A stretch of DNA of 64,000 nt from Candidatus Binatia bacterium. GTDB lineage: Bacteria; Desulfobacterota; Binatia; UBA12015. Made by a program: the position numbers and the translations under genes. Below the pieces are notes generated by a model, which worked only from the letters and a program-made list of their open reading frames with translations, was not told the origin of the DNA and searched no databases. The stretch covers positions 27,499 to 91,498 of the forward strand of contig JAQWRY010000037.1 in the NCBI GenBank assembly GCA_029243485.1, given 5' to 3'. Below, one piece after another: positions 56,269 through 64,000 of this stretch; position 1 is the first letter of the stretch; each line of letters begins with the position of its first letter.

Positions 56269-57119
56269 CCCACCGATCGCAGCGAACCCTCGTTCCCGCC
56301 GCGGCGCCCGGCCGCCTCGGCGATGCGCCGATACAGCCCGGCTCGCGACCAGAAGTACCCGTGGGTTCGGTAATAGTGAAGCAGACCGGCCAAATGCCGC
56401 CAGGCCAGGGCATCGAGGCGATGCCGGGTCACCCGCTGGCACTCGTGACGCACGACCCTGTCTCCCAGATACGACACCCGGTAGCCCTGGAGTTGGAGAC
56501 GAAGGCAGAGGTCGACGTCCTCGGGCCCGTAGAAGATCTGTTCGTCCAGCCAGCCCACCTCACGCAGCCCCGACATCCGGATCGCCTGACAGGCACCGAC
56601 GACGTAATCGACATCGCGGACGCCGAGATGGTCCCAGTCCGAGAGTTCGATCTTTCGAAGCAGCTGCTCGCCGAACCGCCGGGGAAGCTGGCGGACGAGC
56701 TTGTCTCGCACCGTAGGGAAGAGCTGACAGCTCGGCTGGGTGGAACCGTCCGTGAGCACCAGGCGAGGCCCGCAGAGAGCCACCTCCGGCTCGTCGTCCA
56801 GGTAGTTCAGCAGCGCCCCGAGGGCGCCCGGTTCGACCACCGTATCGACGTCGAGCAGAATGCCGTATGGAGCGCGCACTCGTTTCAATCCCTGATTGCG
56901 CGCCGGGGCGACGCCCCGGTTGACGTCGTTACGAATGAGTTCTGCGTCGGGCGCGACCTCGAGAACCGCTTCCGGTGTCCCATCGGTCGACCCGTTGTCG
57001 ACGACGATCAGCTGCAGCCGCCGGTCCGCGGCGCCCGGGAGCGACCGCAGGCACTTCTCGAGGTGCCGACGCGAGTTCCAGGTGAGGACGACAACCGCGT
57101 ACTCGGGCGTCTCACTCAC
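56265..57119 (-). CDS. Family 2 glycosyltransferase
   Basis: 284 residues from GTG 57119, overlapping the previous stop (GTGA). GT-A fold: YAVVVLTWNSRRHLEKCL, VVDNGSTDGTPEAV, NRGVAPARNQGL, LLDVDTVVEPG (DxD), ACQAIRMSGLREVGWLDE and FYGPEDVDLCLRLQLQGY (ED catalytic motif). Typical of rhamnosyl- and other transferases extending exopolysaccharide chains. No membrane segment, probably a soluble or peripheral enzyme. Confidence 0.88.
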   Translation of the reverse strand: MSETPEYAVVVLTWNSRRHLEKCLRSLPGAADRRLQLIVVDNGSTDGTPEAVLEVAPDAELIRNDVNRGVAPARNQGLKRVRAPYGILLDVDTVVEPGALGALLNYLDDEPEVALCGPRLVLTDGSTQPSCQLFPTVRDKLVRQLPRRFGEQLLRKIELSDWDHLGVRDVDYVVGACQAIRMSGLREVGWLDEQIFYGPEDVDLCLRLQLQGYRVSYLGDRVVRHECQRVTRHRLDALAWRHLAGLLHYYRTHGYFWSRAGLYRRIAEAAGRRGGNEGSLRSVG

Positions 57120-58045
57120 TTCACACCCGAAGGCGAACCCGGTGCGGCCGGCGACTTGCTCGAGGCCACGGGCGTCCAGGGCACGTTCCGTCCTCGCCTG
57201 GCGGCGAGCTCGGCCATGAAACGCGCCACGACACGCACACCGAGGTTCAGCGCGACCAGGGGCCACTCGCGCGGACCCAGTTCGGCGAGAAAGTGTTCCC
57301 ACGGATAACGCGCGATCGGCGTGTGCGGCACGCCCCGACGCACGCGGTCCGCCCGGATCTGAATCTTCCCCGCTTCGGTACGAAGCCGCTCGCGGTAGTA
57401 GTCACGGAGCGTATTCGCCGGGCGATACCGAACCACCGCCGACCAGACCGACAACACCGTACCGGCGCCGCGGGCGCCGAGCTCCGCCGAGAGCCACGCG
57501 TCTTCCAGAAGGAGTCCATCCGGCATTCGCTCGAGAGCCTCGGTACGCAGCAGATAGAGCGGGCCGCGCACGACACCGAAGTCGAACCGGTGCGGCAATG
57601 CAGCCGCCTTCGCGACGAGGGACGCTCCTTCAAGCTTCGGCTCGAGACGGGCGGTCGCGACGGCGGCGTCCGGACGACCTTCCAGCGATTCGGCGAGACT
57701 CGCGAGCGCGTCGGGAGCCGGTTCGACATCCGCGTCGCAGAACGCGATCCAATCGGTCTCGCAGCCGCCGCGCAGACGGTTCCACGCGCCGGCCTTGCCT
57801 GCCTCGTCGAGCGTGAACACCGTGGTTCGTTCGGACCCGGCCGCGAAGGCGGCGGCCGCCTCGTGGGCCGGCCCCGCCGGCCCGTTCACGCAAACGAAGA
57901 AGAACACCTCGTGACCGCGTTCGCGCAGTGCCTCCGCCGCGACGGACAGCGCGTCGAGCGTACGCGCCAGGCCCGGCTCGTCGGAACGACACGGAACCGC
58001 AATCGTGACCGATGTCGCCCGCCCGCGATCGAGAAGCCCTCTCAC
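57116..58045 (-). CDS. Family 2 glycosyltransferase
   Basis: 309 residues from GTG 58045. GT-A marks: TIAVPCRSDEPGLARTLDAL, DEAGKAGAWNRLRGGC and FCDADVEPAPDAL (DAD motif), then GPLYLLRTEALERMPDGLLLEDAWLS (the acceptor-side ED motif). The C-terminus has a weak hydrophobic stretch. It overlaps both neighbours by four bases, so it belongs to the same translational chain. Confidence 0.85.
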   Translation of the reverse strand: MRGLLDRGRATSVTIAVPCRSDEPGLARTLDALSVAAEALRERGHEVFFFVCVNGPAGPAHEAAAAFAAGSERTTVFTLDEAGKAGAWNRLRGGCETDWIAFCDADVEPAPDALASLAESLEGRPDAAVATARLEPKLEGASLVAKAAALPHRFDFGVVRGPLYLLRTEALERMPDGLLLEDAWLSAELGARGAGTVLSVWSAVVRYRPANTLRDYYRERLRTEAGKIQIRADRVRRGVPHTPIARYPWEHFLAELGPREWPLVALNLGVRVVARFMAELAARRGRNVPWTPVASSKSPAAPGSPSGVK

Positions 58046-58953
58046 GCCGCGCCTCGCGAAGAAGGCGGCCGGGTCGGAAACAGGGCGGGCGGTGCGCCGA
58101 AGGCGACGCGAGCGAGGGCCACATAGCGTTCCGCAAGGGGTGCGCTCTGTAGGCTGTACACGAGAGCGCGTGCCGCGAAGCTCAACCCCGCCGCCAGCCG
58201 AAGGCCCAAGCGCGCGAGCAGGCCGTGGTGGAGAGCGTAGAACTGGAGGCTCGACGAGAAAATCGCCGCCGCCCTGCGCTCCGCCAGGAGGACCCGGCCT
58301 GCTCTGTTTCCTTCGTGCACGATCGACACCTGGGGCAAATAGACGACGCGTCTCCCCGACTCATGCACGCGATGACACAAATCCATGTCTTCGGCATACA
58401 AGAAAAATCGTTCGTCGAAGCCTTCGAGCTCGAGCAGGTCGGTTCGCCGGCCCACCAGGAAGACGCCATGGCACCAGTCGATATCCACGGGCTCGATCCC
58501 GCCGGGTGCGGTCACGCGATCCTCGGCACGCGCCCGACGTAGCGAGCGAAACGAGAAGAAGGGCTCCACGGTCGGGGTGACGTCTCCCTCCGGGTCTCGA
58601 ACCGCCACGCCGACGAGGCCGACATCGGGTGTCGATGCAAGCACGTCGATACAGGCGGAGACGGCCGCTTCGTCCGATCGCGCATCGGGATTCAGGAACA
58701 GAACGTACTCGCCGGAGGCCGCTTCCAACCCGCGATTCGCCGCCGTGGAGAACCCGAGGTTTGCCTCGTTCGAAATCCAACGTAGCCACGGCCGGTTCGC
58801 TCGAATCCGCGCTTCGCTGTCGTCGGTCGACGCATTGTCGACGACGAAGACTTCGCGATCGTCACCAGCGGCACTGTCGACGCAGTCGCCGAGGTAATCA
58901 GCGCCGTTCCAGTTCACGATGACGACGCTCAACCGCCGGCCGCGCGTCGTCAC
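58042..58953 (-). CDS. Family 2 glycosyltransferase (rhamnosyltransferase-like)
   Basis: 303 residues from GTG 58953, overlapping the preceding stop (GTGA). SVVIVNWNGADYLGDCVDSA, VVDNASTDDSEA, NLGFSTAANRGLEAASGEYVLFLNPD, WCHGVFLVGRRTDLLELEGF and FFLYAEDMDLCHRVHESGRR give a full WbbL-like rhamnosyltransferase pattern. Last ~60 residues are moderately hydrophobic. The acceptor is unknown. Confidence 0.9.
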   Translation of the reverse strand: MTTRGRRLSVVIVNWNGADYLGDCVDSAAGDDREVFVVDNASTDDSEARIRANRPWLRWISNEANLGFSTAANRGLEAASGEYVLFLNPDARSDEAAVSACIDVLASTPDVGLVGVAVRDPEGDVTPTVEPFFSFRSLRRARAEDRVTAPGGIEPVDIDWCHGVFLVGRRTDLLELEGFDERFFLYAEDMDLCHRVHESGRRVVYLPQVSIVHEGNRAGRVLLAERRAAAIFSSSLQFYALHHGLLARLGLRLAAGLSFAARALVYSLQSAPLAERYVALARVAFGAPPALFPTRPPSSRGAA

Positions 58954-60044
58954 GTCCAGAACCGGACCCCTCGGTAGGCATGGCACGCATCACCGAGGAT
59001 GAGCTTGTACGCCTGCGGGACTTCCTCGCGGAGTTTATCGAGGTCGTAGTCCGTCGTGAGAGTCGAGGTGAGCGCGGCCAGCTGTCCACGCAGCGCCGCG
59101 ACGGCGCGCAACGCCCCTTCGCTCATTTCGAGCACGCCGTGCGCATGCGCGTAACCGAACAATTCGACGACGTGCCCGATGAAGGTAAACTTGGACGCCT
59201 CGCGGTTGAGACGGATCATCGGGTCCTTCCCGGGCATGGCGCGATCGATGAGAACCGGCTCGAGGCGCGCCCGGAAGAGCGTCGCTTCCACCAGCCGCTC
59301 GACTCGCGCCTTCAGGTCGTCCTTCCGGTACCCGTACCGCAGAGCCTCGACGAGGCCGTAGAGCAGATGAGTCCCGTTGCACGCGGTCGAGTGCAGCGGC
59401 CCCTTGTCGTAGAGCTTCGTGCCCTTCATGACCGCGAAGATGTCGGCATACGCAGCCTCGGTCTCAACGAGATGGCGACGCACGATGTCCTGGACGACCA
59501 CCTTCTCTCCGCGAACGGTCTCGAACTGATCCTTGTCCGAGGGGAACTCGTTGCACAGAACGCTAACCGTCCAGGAGAGCTCGTCGTGAATCTCGGCCGG
59601 GACGAGCAAGGCCGTGCCACCGTCGACGAGGTCACGGCGCGTGAACCGTCCCTTGGGCGTCACGAACGCGTGATCGTAGGGCACCTCGGTCGCCTGCATG
59701 ATCTGCAGCATGTGGAACGGGTGCCGCTCGATGTCGAGCGGGAAGTACGGGAACTGTCGCATGTCGACGTTCTCGACGGCGACGATCTCCGCGACGAGCT
59801 GGTCGAGCAGGTTCTTGCCGCCTCGCACGAAGTTCGAGCCGAGCGCGAGCACGACATGCATCTCCATCCACGGGTCGGTGCTCGATGCCGCGCGCTGCAG
59901 GATGAACTCACGCAGGAACTCCGCGGTTTCCTTGTCCTGGCTCCGACTCCCGGGCGCAGACTCGGCCGAGACGAAACGGGGAACTGCGAGGCCGGCGGTC
60001 GCGGCCATTCCAAGGCGGAGAAGAGATCGACGGTTCAAGCGCAC
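58950..60044 (-). CDS. Tat-signal protein of unknown function
   Basis: 364 residues. The start (RLNRRSLLRLGMAATAG) is a twin-arginine signal with RR-S-L-L and a hydrophobic core, so the folded protein is exported. The mature part is largely helical, with no catalytic motif I recognise; it contains several His/Asp/Cys residues (LHSTACNGTHLLYGL, KFTFIGHVVELFGYAHAHG, LILGDACHAY) that might bind a metal or heme. It is embedded in a glycosyltransferase operon and overlaps its upstream neighbour by ten bases. It could be a polysaccharide-modifying or -processing protein, but that is only context. Confidence 0.7.
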   Translation of the reverse strand: MRLNRRSLLRLGMAATAGLAVPRFVSAESAPGSRSQDKETAEFLREFILQRAASSTDPWMEMHVVLALGSNFVRGGKNLLDQLVAEIVAVENVDMRQFPYFPLDIERHPFHMLQIMQATEVPYDHAFVTPKGRFTRRDLVDGGTALLVPAEIHDELSWTVSVLCNEFPSDKDQFETVRGEKVVVQDIVRRHLVETEAAYADIFAVMKGTKLYDKGPLHSTACNGTHLLYGLVEALRYGYRKDDLKARVERLVEATLFRARLEPVLIDRAMPGKDPMIRLNREASKFTFIGHVVELFGYAHAHGVLEMSEGALRAVAALRGQLAALTSTLTTDYDLDKLREEVPQAYKLILGDACHAYRGVRFWT

Positions 60045-61129
60045 TCGGAATCCTCGTTCGAGCCCGACGCATCAGGCGGCGGACCGAAGAGATCGGCCGC
60101 GCCGAAGAGCGCGGCGACCTCGCGTTGGCGACGAGCGTACCGCTCTCCCCCGATGGGAGGGCGAAACGGGTCGACGAAGAGCGGAGCAATCTCGGCATCC
60201 TGCCGGCAGCGGCGGGATCGAAGCTCCGCCGCCCGGCGCTCGACCGCGGGCAGAGCAACCGCGGCGCGCAGCAAGCCCTCACGACAAGCGCGGCGACGCA
60301 CCGGATCCGCGGCGAGCTTCTCTCGCTCCGCGATGAGGGCGAGCCCGCACCGGAAGACCCGACCCGCGCGATCTTCCTCATAGTTCTTCACGACGGAGAG
60401 CAACGCGTTTCGCTCGAGAAGCGCAAGCCTGCGCCCCGCCGGCAGTAGTCCTTCGCTCGCGTGCTCTCGGTGCCGCACCCGCGCCGCGGGAGCCTGGACG
60501 CAACGTTCCCCGAGGGTCCAGAGCCTCCAGCCGAGATCGACGTCCTCGAAGTAGGCGAAATAGTCCTCGTCGAAGCCGCCGGCCGACAGGAAAACGGCAC
60601 GATCGACCAACATCGCCGCCCCCGACGTGAACAACGTGTCGACTGGCTCTCGTTCGGCTTCATGGCCGACCGAGCACGCGCCGTTCCTCGCGGGGGCGCC
60701 GTGCCCGAGAAAGTTCATCGTGCCGCCGTCGAATTCGATCCGGTCGCCCTCTGCGGTCAGCACACGCGCGCCGACGCAGACGGCTCCCGTCTGCTCGGCA
60801 GCCGCGGCGAGAGCCGACAGCGACTCCGGTTCCACCCGGACGTCGTTGTTCAAAAAGAAGACGCGCGGCGCGTGCGCGGCTTCGGCAAGACGGTTGCAGG
60901 GCGCGGCGAACCCTTCGTTTCGCGCCGCGGCAAGCACCCGCACGTTCGGATGCCGGGCCGCCAACCACTCCGCCGTGCCGTCGGTGGAGCCGTTGTCGTA
61001 AACCAGAACCTCGAGCCGATCGGGCGGATACGCGAGCCCGGCGAGAGCCTGCAGGCACGACTCGAGGAGCGGCCGTCCGTTGCACGTCGGAATCGCAACC
61101 GAGATCTCCGGGTGGACGTCTGCCGTCAC
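60035..61129 (-). CDS. Family 2 glycosyltransferase
   Basis: 364 residues from GTG 61129 (GTGA overlap). N-terminal GT-A domain: ISVAIPTCNGRPLLESCLQA, VYDNGSTDGTAEWLA, NEGFAAPCNRLAEA, FFLNNDVRVEPESL (NDV in the DxD position), FTSGAAMLVDRAVFLSAGGF and YFAYFEDVDLGWRLWTLGE. A helical C-terminal part of about 100 residues (LALIAEREKLAADPVRRRA and on) is longer than in its neighbours. The acceptor is unknown. Confidence 0.88.
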   Translation of the reverse strand: MTADVHPEISVAIPTCNGRPLLESCLQALAGLAYPPDRLEVLVYDNGSTDGTAEWLAARHPNVRVLAAARNEGFAAPCNRLAEAAHAPRVFFLNNDVRVEPESLSALAAAAEQTGAVCVGARVLTAEGDRIEFDGGTMNFLGHGAPARNGACSVGHEAEREPVDTLFTSGAAMLVDRAVFLSAGGFDEDYFAYFEDVDLGWRLWTLGERCVQAPAARVRHREHASEGLLPAGRRLALLERNALLSVVKNYEEDRAGRVFRCGLALIAEREKLAADPVRRRACREGLLRAAVALPAVERRAAELRSRRCRQDAEIAPLFVDPFRPPIGGERYARRQREVAALFGAADLFGPPPDASGSNEDSECA

Positions 61130-62973
61130 GTGTTCGCTCCCCCGCGGCCGCGCGTAGGGTCAGCCGCGAGGCCCGCAAGCGCGGCGCGCACCGCCTCCAG
61201 GTCGGGTGTCGGGTTCGACGTCAGGCTCGCGAGCACGACGTCGTGAGCCTGCGCTTCCCGGTCGATCACGAGAAGGTGCCGGTACGCGGGAGACGCAACC
61301 GAACGAATCCCCACCGCCCGGTTGAAGACGGCATTGGCGCGCTCGAAGCCCTGGTCCTGCTTTGGATGCGACAACCAGGCGTTGACGGTCTGCATGAGAA
61401 TCCACGACGGGAGATGCCCCGAAGGTAGGACTGTGACCGAAGCGCCGCGTTCTTCGAAGAAGGTTCGAGTCTCCTCGAGTCCCGGGTGACCATGGGCCAG
61501 GTGCTCCGCGAGGAACCCGTGGTCGTAGCCATAGTCTTGTCGGATCAGCTCGAAGAGATAACGATCGGCCTCTTCCACGCCCGGAGTCGCCCAAGGGCAG
61601 CCGAGCAGCAAGAAGCGCCCGGTGACGCGCCAGATCTCTTCCAGCCACGATGCGCGCGCCGTCGGCGGCACGTGCTCCAGGACATCTTGGCTCAGAACCG
61701 TGGCGAACGAGCCGTCGGGAAACGGCAAGGGCCCATCGACGGCGATGGCCCGGTGATCGGGAACATCCGCGGCGCGAGCATCGATCACGGTGACGTCGTG
61801 GTGCGGCAGAAAATCGCCCGTCCACGCCAGATGACCGCCGTCGGCACCCATCGTCCCACCCACGTCGAGCAACGCACCGCTCTGGGCGCCCACACGGCGA
61901 AGCACCTCGCCTGTGAGCGCATACCGCTCGTAGAGATCGAACGGTAGGGTCAGGCAGAGCGCTTCACGGCTCGATGCTTGGGCAACGCAACGGAGTCGAA
62001 GCAAACGGGCCCAACCCTCTTTCACTCCGATTCGAAGACGATGACCGCCAACCGGCAGCAAGAAGGTGGTCGCCAGCTCGGACGACTCCGTCATCGCACC
62101 ATCCATCACCCGTCCATCCAAGGTCACGTGGAGCGACGACGGTTCACGCGTCGTCAGCGACAACGCAACCGAGAGGGGCACGTTCCCGGCATTCAGTAGA
62201 TAGAAGCTGGCGCCCTCTTCGACGACGCGACCGCCGTCGGATTCGACCGTCCCGAGACCAGCGCGAGGCGCCACCCGGAGAGCCGGGTCTCCTTCGAGCT
62301 GAAGCACGGGATCACGCTCGAAGGAGTCGAAGGAGAGATCCGGCGCTTCGCCCCCACGACGGGCCACGAGCTCACAGTTGAACTCCGCCTGGAAGAACCG
62401 CAACGCGACACCGAAGCCCGCGCGCTCGACCTCCCGGACCCACCAGGAAGGCACATGCTCAGACACGTGCGTCGGTTCGTCTCGATCGAAGAGGATCGGA
62501 TCCGGCGTGGCCCCGAGGAGCAGCCCTCCGGGTCGCAAAATCCGGGACACCTCCCGCAAGAGCAACTCGGGAACCGGAACGTGCTCCAGGAGGTCGAAGG
62601 CACTCACAACGTCGAAGCTCCGGTCGGCAAAGGGAAGCGACTCGGCGTGCCCCTGCAGAACCCGACCGGCGGCCGCACCCGCGTGCGCACGAGCCTGCGT
62701 CAGCGCGTAGTGACTCGCGTCGAGACCGAAGGCCTGGAAGCCGGCGTCACGCGCTTCCTGGACCAAGAAGCCGTAGGCACAACCGAGGTCGAGCCAACGC
62801 GCACCCTCCCCCGCCTCCTGGCGAAGCCAGGGTATCCAGTGCTGCCAGGTCGCGTGTACGCGGGCGTACCCCTCGTGCGCGAAACCACTGTTCGCGCCGT
62901 GGAAATACCCCTCGCCGTAGAGCTCCTGCAGGAGCGGCGACCCCAGCGGCTCGGTGTGGGGGGGGCGAGACAT
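61126..62973 (-). CDS. Protein with two SAM-dependent methyltransferase domains
   Basis: 615 residues. The first methyltransferase domain (about residues 55-210) has WLDLGCAYGFLVQEARDAGF, GLDAS, LPFADRSFDVVSAFDLLEHV and ILRPGGLLLGATPD. A beta-rich middle part (about 215-350) resembles a small immunoglobulin-like or carbohydrate-binding module. The second methyltransferase-like domain (about 355-520) has LLDVGGTMGADGGHL, LPFPDGSFATVLSQDVLEHV and WRVTGRFLLLGCPW. Two such domains in one chain in a polysaccharide operon suggest methylation of a sugar chain or its terminus. First complete gene of the operon here. Confidence 0.85.
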   Translation of the reverse strand: MSRPPHTEPLGSPLLQELYGEGYFHGANSGFAHEGYARVHATWQHWIPWLRQEAGEGARWLDLGCAYGFLVQEARDAGFQAFGLDASHYALTQARAHAGAAAGRVLQGHAESLPFADRSFDVVSAFDLLEHVPVPELLLREVSRILRPGGLLLGATPDPILFDRDEPTHVSEHVPSWWVREVERAGFGVALRFFQAEFNCELVARRGGEAPDLSFDSFERDPVLQLEGDPALRVAPRAGLGTVESDGGRVVEEGASFYLLNAGNVPLSVALSLTTREPSSLHVTLDGRVMDGAMTESSELATTFLLPVGGHRLRIGVKEGWARLLRLRCVAQASSREALCLTLPFDLYERYALTGEVLRRVGAQSGALLDVGGTMGADGGHLAWTGDFLPHHDVTVIDARAADVPDHRAIAVDGPLPFPDGSFATVLSQDVLEHVPPTARASWLEEIWRVTGRFLLLGCPWATPGVEEADRYLFELIRQDYGYDHGFLAEHLAHGHPGLEETRTFFEERGASVTVLPSGHLPSWILMQTVNAWLSHPKQDQGFERANAVFNRAVGIRSVASPAYRHLLVIDREAQAHDVVLASLTSNPTPDLEAVRAALAGLAADPTRGRGGANT

Positions 62974-63010
62974 CCCTCGACAACGACTCTACCCACGCCC
63001 GGTGGAGCCT

Positions 63011-64000
63011 TCAAACGCCCGCGCGTCTCTCCGGGCGGATCCAGAGGAGGCCGGCCAAGAGTCCTAGAGAGAGGAGACTCAGCGCGAGGCCGAGCCCCAC
63101 CGAGCCAGGGGAGTAGTAGATCTCGACCTCGTGAGCCCCCTCGGGAACGGCGAGCGCCTGGAGGGCCCCGTTCGCGGGCAGGAGGGACGCCGGAGAGCCG
63201 TCGATGGTGGCCCGCCACCCCGGATCGAACAGGCGGGAAATCAGCAGCAGGTTGCTCGTCTCGGAAGCCGTCCGAATCCGAAGGGATCCCGGGTCCGACG
63301 CGGTGATCTCCAGGGACGCCGGCCCGCCCCGAGGCAGGTCACGAGCGGGGAGCGCCGCACGAGGCACACACGCGACAGCCTGCCCCGGGTGCTCGGCGAC
63401 GCACCCGAAGGCCGCGTCGCGATCGGCCACGCTCACGACCCGCTCAGCGAACACCGCCTCACCGAGCGCACCCTGGTTCTCGTAGAGATGCGCGACGTCG
63501 TCCTTCCACCGCAGTTCGAGATGCTCGAGCGCCTCGACCCGGTAGGCCAGCTCCTTGCCTTCACGCGTCGCCTCCTCCTCCGCGCTCGGCGCGGGGCCGA
63601 TGCCTCCGACAAACACCAGGGCCGGCGCTTCGCTGTCGATCTCCAGAACGATCGTCCCGGGCGCGCCCGCCGTGGCGCCTCCCTCCATCCAGAGGTCATG
63701 CCAGGCCTTGTCCGCGGCCAAGTGCACGAGCGGCGCCTCTGCGCCGTCCGCACCGAGCCGCACACGCAGACGGACCGGCTCCGGCGACGCGATCCCCGCC
63801 ACGAAGTGAGCCGGAAGATGCGGGAACACGAAATCGAACCGGCACGGCGTCTCGCACGTCCAGTGGAATCGCCGATCCCGGCCGCCGTCGTGCAAGCCAC
63901 CTCCGAGCTGCCTCGTCTCGATCGACTGTCGATCGAGGGCGCCGAAGAGTCGGACCAATCGGCGCGACGTGGTGCTCTCGCGCACAGCCTCGGGCAACTC
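63011..64000 (-). CDS. C-terminal part of a YfhO-like membrane protein (continues past the window)
   Basis: Partial gene. The visible 329 codons encode a mostly extracytoplasmic beta-rich region, the YfhO-family mark LFDPGWRATIDGSPASLLPANG with VPEGAHEVEIYYSPGS, and a final membrane helix (LALSLLSLGLLAGLLWI). YfhO-type proteins are large polytopic proteins connected with glycosylation of envelope polymers. Whether the true start lies just before the window edge or far beyond cannot be seen; family members usually have many N-terminal helices. It ends 37 bases before the methyltransferase gene. Confidence 0.7.
   Translation of the reverse strand, partial: ELPEAVRESTTSRRLVRLFGALDRQSIETRQLGGGLHDGGRDRRFHWTCETPCRFDFVFPHLPAHFVAGIASPEPVRLRVRLGADGAEAPLVHLAADKAWHDLWMEGGATAGAPGTIVLEIDSEAPALVFVGGIGPAPSAEEEATREGKELAYRVEALEHLELRWKDDVAHLYENQGALGEAVFAERVVSVADRDAAFGCVAEHPGQAVACVPRAALPARDLPRGGPASLEITASDPGSLRIRTASETSNLLLISRLFDPGWRATIDGSPASLLPANGALQALAVPEGAHEVEIYYSPGSVGLGLALSLLSLGLLAGLLWIRPERRAGV

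Overview
The window is about 64 kb of high-GC DNA from a Gram-negative bacterium. Evidence for an outer membrane includes apolipoprotein N-acyltransferase, many lipobox proteins, a phosphate-selective-type porin relic and sigma-54 regulators. EtfBA next to a membrane ETF:quinone oxidoreductase, an amidohydrolase, an NTF2-like protein, an SDR, a sulfotransferase and an acyl-CoA dehydrogenase recall the metabolically broad lineages once grouped as Deltaproteobacteria (for example Myxococcota or Binatota). That placement is inference; there is no rRNA or other marker here to settle it. Genes are dense, often on opposite strands, and translational coupling by ATGA, GTGA or TGATG overlaps is frequent; I used it to choose many starts.

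Layout. 0-2.7 kb: cytochrome c, NTF2-like protein and amidohydrolase, then tRNA-Thr(CGT). 2.7-9 kb: lnt, then a decayed region with a wrecked sigma-54 response regulator, a wrecked sensor kinase and an IS3-type transposase relic, followed by a GT39-type membrane glycosyltransferase. 9-14 kb: smpB, a small membrane protein, sulfotransferase, SDR, a lipoprotein and a dead porin. 14-18.7 kb: panD, a fused panB-panC gene and a deoxynucleoside kinase, then a frameshifted hydrolase-like gene and a stand-alone formyl-THF hydrolase-like protein. 18.8-20.8 kb: PKD lipoprotein, N-formylglutamate amidohydrolase family protein and a broken dienelactone hydrolase. 20.9-26 kb: IclR regulator and the etfB-etfA-EMO electron-transfer module. 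26-29 kb: DUF192 lipoprotein, then an SGNH-type transferase, a DltB-like MBOAT and a 45-codon microprotein ending in FIYAEF. 29-38.5 kb: DAHP synthase, a phosphotransferase, an SGNH esterase and a five-gene oligopeptide ABC importer. 38.5-47.4 kb: M48 protease, a secreted protein, transketolase, cysS, acs and an acyl-CoA dehydrogenase. 47.7-49.9 kb: an intact sigma-54 response regulator with its own candidate sigma-54 promoter, and small proteins. 50-54.8 kb: a five-gene matrixin/lipoprotein/FAD-oxidoreductase operon and a peptidoglycan-binding lipoprotein. 54.8-64 kb: a tightly overlapping minus-strand exopolysaccharide operon (YfhO-like protein, double methyltransferase, four GT2 enzymes, a Tat-signal protein, polyprenyl glycosylphosphotransferase).

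The most interesting locus is 26513-29027. An SGNH-fold acyltransferase with N-terminal anchor (catalytic S79, D353, H356), a 402-residue MBOAT (H280, H320) and a microprotein whose last six residues are FIYAEF reproduce the three-part architecture of the teichoic-acid D-alanylation machine (DltD, DltB, DltX), here in an apparently Gram-negative genome and without dltA or dltC alongside. It looks like an extracytoplasmic acyl-transfer system with an unknown acyl group and unknown acceptor. Other notable points are the PanB-PanC fusion, the cluster of broken genes in the first 21 kb, and a terminator-like hairpin inside the etf-EMO operon.
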